From contig NZ_PKUS01000002.1 of NCBI RefSeq assembly GCF_002866825.1, forward strand, positions 1 through 64,000: 64,000 nt of DNA, read 5' to 3'. Position 1 is the stretch's first letter. Each line of letters starts with the position of its first letter. A program made the translations under genes and the position numbers. Positions 1 to 7,403 of this stretch are shown in pieces. The DNA is from Pseudohalioglobus lutimaris (GTDB lineage Bacteria > Pseudomonadota > Gammaproteobacteria > Pseudomonadales > Halieaceae). The notes beneath the pieces are model-generated. The model was not told where the DNA came from. It searched no databases and worked only from the letters and a program-made list of their open reading frames with translations.

Positions 1-276
1 TCCTTCGGCGGGTGATTTGCCACGCTCAATTCAGCTTCTCTCCCGCCTCGCCCGGGGTGAGGCCACAGGATCAAACCAATACAAACACGTAGTGCGCTCG
101 ATGCAGAGTCGGTGAAGCGGCTGAACCGTTCGTCGCAAGTGCGCGCCGAGGGAGGGAGCGAAACGGCGCTTTTCCGGTTCGCGACCGACGGAGGGCACCC
201 CAGCGGGGCGCGTGTACCAGACGGGCGGTTCAGGCACTTCAGCGACGGCTTCGGCGCGTCATAGGGAGCATAGGTA
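1..276. other. Left-end segment without a recognised gene
   Basis: I find no protein family, RNA gene or promoter that I can name here. A minus-strand open frame at 31-237 is short, rich in Arg and Pro, and lacks a convincing ribosome binding site, so I do not call it a gene. The stretch lies beyond the terminator that ends the DUF1329 operon and directly abuts the palindromic element at 277-410. It could be a dispersed intergenic repeat or a decayed gene. Confidence 0.4.
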
Positions 277-410
277 GTGGATAGTGATGTCGAAATGGAA
301 GAAGGCCGCTGTGATCGTGGTATACCCCCGAAAGGGAGTCAAAGGGGGGTCGACCGCTCGGGGGTATACCACGATTGCAGTGGCCGCTCAGCCGGAACGT
401 GACTATCCAC
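277..410. repeat. Large imperfect palindrome with perfect 18-bp inner arms
   Basis: The innermost arms, 314-331 (atcgtggtatacccccga) and 358-375, are exact reverse complements separated by 26 bp. Pairing continues outward with few mismatches through ggccgctgtg (304-313) against its partner near 376-386. It resumes at the outer ends, where gtggatagt (277-285) faces actatccac (402-410). The whole element is about 134 bp and could form a long cruciform or RNA hairpin. It has no transposase. A miniature inverted-repeat element or a dispersed intergenic palindrome is possible; the identity is not known. Confidence 0.6.
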
Positions 411-439
411 CAAGCAACCTCGCTAATCTGCGAAGAGCC

Positions 440-466
440 AAAAAAAGGCCCCGCCGGAGGCGGGGC
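440..466 (-). terminator. Rho-independent terminator of the DUF1329 operon
   Basis: On the minus strand an 8-bp GC stem (gccccgcc / ggcggggc, loop of 3) is followed by a run of seven T residues. It lies 23 bp beyond the stop codon of the DUF1329 gene and is correctly oriented to end that transcript. It separates the operon from the palindromic element to its left. Confidence 0.85.
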
Positions 467-488
467 AATTTGCGCCGCAATGAGCAGG

Positions 489-1874
489 TTACCGTTTCGC
501 TGCCTTGCGCAGGTTGGCGGGGGTGAAGTGCTCCTTGTCGAGGTACGGCAGATTGTGTACTGCCTCCTTGCGATCCAGGCTGATGAAGTTACTCACGTAG
601 CCACCCGAGGGCAGATCCATAAACACCTGCGTATGCTTCTGGTAGCAGCCGATCTGGTACTCGTAATCTGACAGGAAGTAGCCCACTCGCCACAGGTTGT
701 CGCGTCCGTCGTAATTCTCCGACATCACCGGATTCCAGCTGTCCTCTTCCACATACCAGCGGCGCTTCTTGTAGGCGTGGCGTTTGCCTTCGGCCAGGTT
801 CCCTTCCACCACCCAGACGCGGCGCTTCTCGAAACGCACATACTCCGGGTTGAGGAAGTTGGTTGTCAGCCGGTCATCCAGGGTGCCGATCCGCCGGTCG
901 TTGAACTTGAAGTTGTGAAACGGCACGTAGACTTCCTTGCGCCCCAGCAACTTATAGGTGAAACGGTCGAACGCACCGTTATAGCCTTTGTGATCATCAA
1001 TGGTCTGCATCCCGCCCGGGCCGTCCGGGTTGTCATAGCCAATGGCAGGCGCCTTGCGCACCCTGCGGGTGCCCGGATCATAGGTCCATGCATTGCGCTT
1101 GTCTTTCTTGTAGTCCAGCGGACCGGCGACCACCGTCATCTGCCCCTTGGTACGCGGCGGGGCCAGTCGCTCGCTGATGGTCCACACAGCGCGGTCTCCA
1201 CGCTGCTCTTCGGTAACGCCCGTGTCGGGATCAGCGGGGTTATTGAAGGGGTGGGACTGGGTGAAGTCCACTGCATCGTGGGCTCGCTCGCCGTTGGCGA
1301 AGACGCCATAGCCATCGTAGGCTACGTTATAGGTGGTATAGCAGCCGGTGGTGCGCATGTTCCACAGCACCTCCCGGTCGTTCTGCGGCAGTGGAAAGGC
1401 GATACCGCCGTTGTAATGTGCCAGTCCCTCACCGTTGTTGACCAGTTCAGTGTTCAGTGCGTTCCACCTGGTTTTCTTGGCCATCCGCTCCTGGTAGCCG
1501 AACTCGCGGTGCGTGGGGTAAACGTGCAACTGGTATTCAGGGTAGCGCTCGAACAGTGCCTTCTGCCCCTCGGACAGGTGCTCCAGGTGTTCCTTGTAGT
1601 TGGCCGCAGTGAGCACATGCAGCGGTTTTTCATCCGCATAGGGGTCAGGTCGCGGATGACCCGGGCCTTCATATTCCAGCCCCGGAGGCACATCTGTCCA
1701 CTTCGGTTCCCATGCCGGAATGGAACCATCGGCGTTCCCTGCCACTTCACCACCGAAGGGGTTGAGGTCCGTACCGTTGAGCCTCGCCGCATCCTCTTCA
1801 GACACTTTTGCGTGGGCAAAACCAACCGAAAGCAGTATCGAGCCTACCGCGGTGACAATGAGTCTTTTATTCAT
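489..1874 (-). CDS. DUF1329 domain exported protein
   Basis: A 461-residue protein with a Sec signal peptide (residues 1-22, cleavage after AHA) and no other membrane segment, so it is exported to the periplasm or outer membrane. Sequence and length fit the DUF1329 family. Members are thought to share the LolA/LolB lipoprotein-carrier fold, but their function is not established. The ATG at 1874 is preceded by AAGGAGAG, which supports the start. It is the last gene of a minus-strand run after the Ycf48-like protein, the MMPL transporter and the DUF1302 protein, 44 bp behind DUF1302, and ends at a strong terminator. DUF1302 and DUF1329 genes commonly occur together near lipid and steroid metabolism genes. 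A role in moving a hydrophobic substrate between membranes is inference. Confidence 0.9.
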   Translation of the reverse strand: MNKRLIVTAVGSILLSVGFAHAKVSEEDAARLNGTDLNPFGGEVAGNADGSIPAWEPKWTDVPPGLEYEGPGHPRPDPYADEKPLHVLTAANYKEHLEHLSEGQKALFERYPEYQLHVYPTHREFGYQERMAKKTRWNALNTELVNNGEGLAHYNGGIAFPLPQNDREVLWNMRTTGCYTTYNVAYDGYGVFANGERAHDAVDFTQSHPFNNPADPDTGVTEEQRGDRAVWTISERLAPPRTKGQMTVVAGPLDYKKDKRNAWTYDPGTRRVRKAPAIGYDNPDGPGGMQTIDDHKGYNGAFDRFTYKLLGRKEVYVPFHNFKFNDRRIGTLDDRLTTNFLNPEYVRFEKRRVWVVEGNLAEGKRHAYKKRRWYVEEDSWNPVMSENYDGRDNLWRVGYFLSDYEYQIGCYQKHTQVFMDLPSGGYVSNFISLDRKEAVHNLPYLDKEHFTPANLRKAAKR

Positions 1875-1918
1875 CTCTATCTACTCTCCTTCGAAGATTC
1901 ACTTACAATACTAGACTA

Positions 1919-3556
1919 TTAGAATCGATACTTGACGCCTATCGAGATATTGTCTCGATCGTCCAGGGTCTGGTCAGCGGCATCATCGTTGCCGAAGTAC
2001 CATGCATACTTAGCATCAAACTGCCAGTTGGTGAGGTAATACGCGGTCGCGCCAATGGATGCGGTCATCAGGTCTTCCTTCAATCCATTGTTGAGGCCAA
2101 TGGCATTACCATAGCCTTCAACATCGTGCCTGAACGTACCGATCACGTTCATGTCCATACCCTGGATGACGGAGAAATAACGCAGCGTTACCACGGCCTG
2201 GTAACCCCAGGCACTGTCAGTCACCTTGAGATTGCGCTCCCCGGGGGGAGTGATTCCGGCGGGCGGTGGAATGAGATCACTTTCACCGAGATTATTCCCC
2301 TGCACATGCGCCTCCGCCAACACCGCAATGGAGGGCGACAACCACGGTAGCGCAGTGTATACGTCACTGAAACCAACAGATGCCTGCCAGTAGTGACCCC
2401 GCGTTACATCGCTGCGGGTAAAGTAACCGTCGTCCGTGAACTGTGAACTCACGTCAACAAACGGCATGTTGTCGGAATAAGCGAGATCGATGTATACCTC
2501 TGCCTCGCTGAGGTTACCACTGAAACTGGCTGCCCAGACATCGATATCCTCTGTGTAAACTTCACGGAAAAAGGAATCCCCCCCGCCGAGATCCAGTTTG
2601 ATCTGGGCACCGGGGATATTGGAGTGAGAGGTGGTATACGCCAGTTCAAACGTATAACCGCTGTAGCTGCTGTAACGCGCCGCGAAACCCCACTGATCAT
2701 CGTCTTCAGGTGTCAGGCGGCTGACTATCGGTGCAGCACCCAGGGGGCCAAGCAATACGCGCTCCGCGCCCGCACCCGTGGTATCGCTGGTACTGAGGAA
2801 GCTGCCCACCCCCGGTAGTGTGGAGCGTTCCCAGTTGAGTTTGTAGTAGGCCTCAGCACTGATGGTGCCGGTAAAGTCCCACTTCAGGTTGATCGCCGAC
2901 GTGGGCAGAAATATCTCCTTTACCTCTACCCCGGGCGTCTGTGCTGCCACCGCGTCGATCGGATTCTGCAAAGCATTGACGCCGGAGTAAAAGCGGGAAC
3001 CACCCCAGGCGATCACCTGGCGACCGAAGCGAACCGCGCCACTCTGGTCACCGACATCGAAATTATAGGTGGCAAATGCATCGAGGAGGCGAGTGCGTCG
3101 GCCGTTTTCGACAATGGTATCGCGAGGTAACTCGCCCGGGAGCAAATTACCACCGGCCGGGATGCCATTGTTGTAACTGGCATAGGCCGCATCGCTCAGG
3201 TCCCGCTTGTTCTCATTGTAGACCCAGTCATACAGCGCATCGCCACGCAGGAAGAAAGAGAAATCCTTGTATTCACCGCTGAACTCAAGCAGCGCCTTCA
3301 TGTTGTTGGACACCAGACCGGGGCCGAAGTTGTTGTTACCGTCGTTGAAGTTCAACCCCCCTTCATCGAAGGCCATGTCCTTGTCTATAGACTCGGTTCG
3401 CCACTGGGCACCGGCGCTCAGGGTGGTATCAACATTGAACAGCCATTCCCCCCAGTTATACTCCAGCGCATGGGCAGGCACCGCTGCCACGCCGCTGGCG
3501 ACAAGCGCCGCTCTCACGGCGGTGGATATCAGTGCTGATCGCTTTCTTGCAGACAT
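1919..3556 (-). CDS. DUF1302 outer-membrane beta-barrel protein
   Basis: A 545-residue protein with a signal peptide (about residues 1-30, cleavage after AHA). The mature part has alternating hydrophobic residues and many Tyr, Trp and Gly. The final residues GVKYRF end in Phe, the usual C-terminal signature of an outer-membrane barrel. The motif GRQVIAWGGSRFY in the middle is typical of DUF1302. Family members are predicted barrels of unknown function that recur beside DUF1329 and MMPL-type RND genes. The ATG at 3556 follows a GAGGGAAAG ribosome site. It sits between the MMPL transporter (48 bp upstream) and DUF1329, so it is the natural candidate for the outer-membrane pore or docking part of this cluster. 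That role is inference. Confidence 0.9.
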   Translation of the reverse strand: MSARKRSALISTAVRAALVASGVAAVPAHALEYNWGEWLFNVDTTLSAGAQWRTESIDKDMAFDEGGLNFNDGNNNFGPGLVSNNMKALLEFSGEYKDFSFFLRGDALYDWVYNENKRDLSDAAYASYNNGIPAGGNLLPGELPRDTIVENGRRTRLLDAFATYNFDVGDQSGAVRFGRQVIAWGGSRFYSGVNALQNPIDAVAAQTPGVEVKEIFLPTSAINLKWDFTGTISAEAYYKLNWERSTLPGVGSFLSTSDTTGAGAERVLLGPLGAAPIVSRLTPEDDDQWGFAARYSSYSGYTFELAYTTSHSNIPGAQIKLDLGGGDSFFREVYTEDIDVWAASFSGNLSEAEVYIDLAYSDNMPFVDVSSQFTDDGYFTRSDVTRGHYWQASVGFSDVYTALPWLSPSIAVLAEAHVQGNNLGESDLIPPPAGITPPGERNLKVTDSAWGYQAVVTLRYFSVIQGMDMNVIGTFRHDVEGYGNAIGLNNGLKEDLMTASIGATAYYLTNWQFDAKYAWYFGNDDAADQTLDDRDNISIGVKYRF

Positions 3557-3604
3557 ATCTTTCCCTCTTAGCCAAAGTTGTAATGCATTAGTGCAGGCAG
3601 TTGC

Positions 3605-5980
3605 CTACCGCTTGCCGGTCTCTACAGGACGGTCAGGCGTTTCGCCCCGGTCGGGGCGTACCAGGAAATAGGCCAGGCCAGGCAACAGCCACAGCGCCCC
3701 AACCATATTCCACAGAAACATGAAGGTGAGCAGGATACCCATGTCGGCCTGGAACTTGATCGGCGAAATGATCCAGGTAATCACGCCCACGCCCAGCGCA
3801 ATACCGGTAAATGCCACAGCGCGACCGGTCGTTGACAGGGTCTGGTAATAGGCCTCCTGCATGGGGAGGCCCTGCTTCAGGTAGAACGTGAGGCGGTTGT
3901 ATATATAGATTCCGTAGTCCACGCCGACCCCAACACCCAGCGCTACAACCGGTAAGGTAGCCACTTTGATGCCGATACCCAGATGCGCCATCAACGCCTG
4001 GCAGAGTGCGGAGGTAAGACCCAGGGGCACGAGAATACAAATCACCGCGACTACACTGCGGAAACTGAGAAAGACCAGCGCGCCTACGACGGTATAGACC
4101 AGTCCCAGGATCTGCTTTTGCGCCACAGATATTTCTTCGTTGGTGGCCGCCTCGATACCCGCATTGCCCGCCGCAAGGCCAAAATGCACCTGATCGTTGC
4201 CATAGTCCTGCTCGAAACGCTGCACCGCGTTGACCACTGTGGACAGCGTTTCCGCCTTGTGGTCATCAAGATAAATCGCCACCGTTGCCAGGCTGCAATC
4301 CAGATTCATCAGCGCACGCGGGACTCTTACTGCCGAGCCATCGAGGGCGCGCTGGTTTCGCGACAGTACGTGCCAGCGCGGATTGCCCTCATTGAGCGCC
4401 ATGGACGTCAGGCGCATCACATCGGCATGGGAAACAACCGACTGTACACCCGGAACGTTCTCCATGTACCAGTCAAACTTATCGATCAGCGTGGCAACGT
4501 CATAGCGGGTGCAGGCCTGTACCGGTGTCTCCACCATCACTACCAGGATGTCAGTGCTCACCGCATAATTGTCGGTAATGAAAGCGTTGTCCAGGTTGTA
4601 CCGGGAGTCGGGGCGCAACTCCGGCGCCCCCGCATCAAGGTCGCCAATGGCAAGGTTCTGTCCGCCAACAATACCCACCCCATAACCGATGATGGCGACA
4701 ACGATGGAAACGGCCGCCACTTTGCCCGTGGCACAGTGGGATACCTTCGACCAGAGGCGGTGGCGGTGGTCGGGATCGAGTTTCATGTGATCCACGCCCT
4801 TGTCACTGACGCCAATATAGGACATCAGCACGGGCAGCAACACCAGGTTGGTAAATATAATCGCAGCCACGCCGACGCTGGCGGCAATACCCAATTCCTG
4901 GATCACCTCAATATCGATTATCAGCAGGGTGAAAAAGCCCACGCCGTCACTGATCAATGCGGTCATCCCGGCGATGTAAAGAGAGCGGAAAGCCAGTCGT
5001 GCAGCCAGCGATCGCTCTCCGGCCTCCTGCATATGCAGGGCGATACCATTGATGACCTGGACGCCATGGCTAACGCCGACGGCAAGTATCAGGAATGGCA
5101 CCAGAATCGAGTACGCGTTGAGGCCATAGCCCATCAGATTGAGCAAACCGAGTTGCCAGACCACGGCCATAACCGAGGTTAACAGAGGCACGAAAGTGGC
5201 CCGGAGACAGCGCGTGTAAAGCCACAGCAGAATCGCGGTAATGCCCAGCGTAACAATCGCGAACATGACTATCGCGCCAATACCCTCAAGCAGGTCGCCA
5301 ACGATTTTCGGGAAGCCGATAATATGAATACTGATATTATCGTTCTCGTAACTCTGCCTGACCAGCTTTTCCATGGCCCGGGAGAACTCCAGGTAATTGA
5401 GATACTCTCCCGTGGTCGGATCAACATCGTAGACCGGCACTTCGATTATGGTGGACTTGAAGTCATTGGCCACCATGCTCCCGATAATCCCCGAGCGCGC
5501 CAGGTTGAGCCGCAACTTCTCCATTGACGCCGCGGATCCATCGTATTCAGGCGGGATGACGGAGCCCGCTTCAAAGCCCTCTTCGGTCACCATCGTCCAG
5601 CGGACGTCAGGGCTCCAGAGGCTCTTGACCCCATTTTTATTTACACCGGGGATATAGAAAATTTCATCAGCGACCTGCCCCAGCGTGGACAGGTACTCAT
5701 CGTTGAAAATATCGCCTTCCTGTACCGCTACCGACACTTTCAGACTGGCGCCGCTGGCTCGCAGGTCACGCATATGCGTGTTCATTTTCTGTACGAACGG
5801 GTGGCCTTGCGGAATGAGTTTTGAAAAGCTGGCGTCCGGCTTCAGGTGATAGGCTTGCCAGCCGAGAAAAACGGTAACCACCAGAAAAATCAGCAGCAGG
5901 AGCGGACGGTTGCCGAATATCAGCTTTTCCGGCAACCCGGAATCTTCCATGGCCGCATAGCGCAACGGAGTATTATTCAT
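3605..5980 (-). CDS. MMPL/HAE3-type RND transporter
   Basis: About 791 residues with the RND layout: one N-terminal helix (about 25-45), a large periplasmic loop, a helix bundle (about 215-390), a second periplasmic domain, and a second bundle (about 635-780). The motif GVGVGVDYGIY near residue 686 holds the Asp-Tyr pair used for proton coupling in MmpL-type pumps. The matching place in the first half reads GVSHGVQ, so the pair is not duplicated; I believe this is usual in the HpnN-like branch. Related proteins export lipids such as hopanoids or mycolates. The frame can start at GTG 5983 or ATG 5980, both after AGGAG; I use the ATG. It overlaps the stop of the Ycf48-like gene by 8 bp, which suggests translational coupling. 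Confidence 0.9.
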   Translation of the reverse strand: MNNTPLRYAAMEDSGLPEKLIFGNRPLLLLIFLVVTVFLGWQAYHLKPDASFSKLIPQGHPFVQKMNTHMRDLRASGASLKVSVAVQEGDIFNDEYLSTLGQVADEIFYIPGVNKNGVKSLWSPDVRWTMVTEEGFEAGSVIPPEYDGSAASMEKLRLNLARSGIIGSMVANDFKSTIIEVPVYDVDPTTGEYLNYLEFSRAMEKLVRQSYENDNISIHIIGFPKIVGDLLEGIGAIVMFAIVTLGITAILLWLYTRCLRATFVPLLTSVMAVVWQLGLLNLMGYGLNAYSILVPFLILAVGVSHGVQVINGIALHMQEAGERSLAARLAFRSLYIAGMTALISDGVGFFTLLIIDIEVIQELGIAASVGVAAIIFTNLVLLPVLMSYIGVSDKGVDHMKLDPDHRHRLWSKVSHCATGKVAAVSIVVAIIGYGVGIVGGQNLAIGDLDAGAPELRPDSRYNLDNAFITDNYAVSTDILVVMVETPVQACTRYDVATLIDKFDWYMENVPGVQSVVSHADVMRLTSMALNEGNPRWHVLSRNQRALDGSAVRVPRALMNLDCSLATVAIYLDDHKAETLSTVVNAVQRFEQDYGNDQVHFGLAAGNAGIEAATNEEISVAQKQILGLVYTVVGALVFLSFRSVVAVICILVPLGLTSALCQALMAHLGIGIKVATLPVVALGVGVGVDYGIYIYNRLTFYLKQGLPMQEAYYQTLSTTGRAVAFTGIALGVGVITWIISPIKFQADMGILLTFMFLWNMVGALWLLPGLAYFLVRPDRGETPDRPVETGKR

Positions 5981-7121
5981 CACCCTGATCTCCTGCAGCA
6001 GTTACGACTAATAACCTGGCTCCACGTTCCCCACTGGCCACAAACCGACCATCACTCATGGTTGCGACACCGAAGAGGCCATCCCGATCAGGTTGCACCA
6101 TCGGCGTAAACGTCCTGCCGTCATCCCTGGTGAGCGTAGCGATGCCCCCCTGACCCACGAAAACGACCGAACCTGCCACTGCCTCAGCACCGAAAAGGCT
6201 CCCTCGCACCAGGCCGTCAACAGCGCTCCAGTTCACACCCTGGTCCTCACTGCGATAGATGGTTCCCAGCAGACCATAGGCGAAAACACTGCCCGTTTCA
6301 GGATTGGACACCACACCAAAAAAACTGCCGTCATAGCCTGTCTCGGCAACGCGCCAACTCTCCCCGGCATTGGTAGAGACAAATACCATGCCCCACTCCG
6401 AGGCCAGATACAGCGTGCCCGCCCCATCGCCAACCACCCCATTCAGGTGCAGTTCGTCAGGGTTGCCGACATGATGGGACCAGTCAGCCCAATTCCGCCC
6501 CCCGTTGGCCGTGCGCAGCAATGTACCGTATGCGCCTACAGCCCACCCCTGCTCAGGCGTGGCAAACCAGACATCCATCAATGGCGGGGCATAAACCGGC
6601 ATGTCCAGCTTCTCACGGGCGTTTTCCAGCACCCACTCAGCCTCTTCAAGCGCCTCTTCCAATGCATCAACCGCATCTTCTTCGGCCGCAGCCAACTGCG
6701 CCTGCAGTTCCTCTACCGTTGACAGAGCGCGGCCCGCGTTGTCTTCATTAATCCGCACCTGATCGGCCAGGCCATCACGTTGCAGCGCCCAGATGAGGCC
6801 GCCGTCCTGGCTGTGCAACACATTACCATCGTGTCCCACCGCCCATCCCAACTTGTCGTCGACAAAGAAAACGCGGGTGAGCATGACCGAGGTGGGCACC
6901 TCAGCCTGGGTCCAGTTCTGACCCTGGTCTTGCGAGGTGAGAATGTGGCCGCGCTCACCGACGGCCACCAGGCGCTCACCGGCCACGGCGATATCCAGCA
7001 GCATAGAGCGCGACGCGCCAGGCGTCTGCAGTGAATACTCCACCTGACCACCAAAGGCCAGGCTGGCGTGGGCAACACCCAGAAACAGGGCAATTACGTG
7101 CACGGCTGCATACCGAATCAT
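5973..7121 (-). CDS. Ycf48-like beta-propeller protein
   Basis: An exported protein of about 382 residues built of repeated propeller blades: motifs such as GWAVGHDGNVLHSQDGG, GWAVGAYGTLLRTANGG and TIYRSEDQGVNW match the Ycf48/BNR pattern. The N-terminus (MIRYAAVHVIALFLGVAHAS) is a signal peptide. Between blades, roughly residues 130-175, lies a strongly acidic Ala/Glu-rich stretch likely to be a coiled coil. Ycf48 itself assists photosystem II assembly, but proteobacterial relatives without photosynthesis occur beside MMPL/DUF1302/DUF1329 genes, where a chaperone or docking role is plausible but unproven. An in-frame ATG at 7151 would add ten residues; I prefer 7121 because GGGAG lies upstream, though with a long spacer. 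First gene of the minus-strand cluster. Confidence 0.85.
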   Translation of the reverse strand: MIRYAAVHVIALFLGVAHASLAFGGQVEYSLQTPGASRSMLLDIAVAGERLVAVGERGHILTSQDQGQNWTQAEVPTSVMLTRVFFVDDKLGWAVGHDGNVLHSQDGGLIWALQRDGLADQVRINEDNAGRALSTVEELQAQLAAAEEDAVDALEEALEEAEWVLENAREKLDMPVYAPPLMDVWFATPEQGWAVGAYGTLLRTANGGRNWADWSHHVGNPDELHLNGVVGDGAGTLYLASEWGMVFVSTNAGESWRVAETGYDGSFFGVVSNPETGSVFAYGLLGTIYRSEDQGVNWSAVDGLVRGSLFGAEAVAGSVVFVGQGGIATLTRDDGRTFTPMVQPDRDGLFGVATMSDGRFVASGERGARLLVVTAAGDQGDE

Positions 7122-7403
7122 TATCTTTATTAACTCCCTGAACCGGCGCATTATTTTGATACTACTGCCGACTCAACACTGTTTGGTAATTTGGGGGGGC
7201 ACCGGAATCAGCACGACAATAACAGTCGATGGTTGCTTCCCCTCTCGCTACACTTTTGCCACGACTGCTGCGGCGCGACCTTGTTGGAGGTCAATGATGA
7301 GTATTGCACAATCCGCTTAGCGGGCCAGGCCAGCCAAGGCAATCACCCTTGCATGGGCTAAGATGTTGACCTGGCAACTCATCACTTAATAAAAACTGAA
7401 TAT

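Noticed and set aside
31-237. Minus-strand frame as a gene
   Set aside because: 68 residues rich in Arg/Pro, no ribosome site and no family; it may belong to a repeat.
277-410. Integron attC site
   Set aside because: Lacks the conserved attC end triplets and no integrase or cassette is nearby.
777-1922. Long plus-strand open frame
   Set aside because: It lies opposite the well-supported DUF1329 gene and has no recognisable domain or ribosome site; GC-rich codon bias creates long shadow frames.
3983-5182. Plus-strand open frame of 399 codons
   Set aside because: Antisense to the MMPL transporter, with His/Gln-rich composition and no family match.
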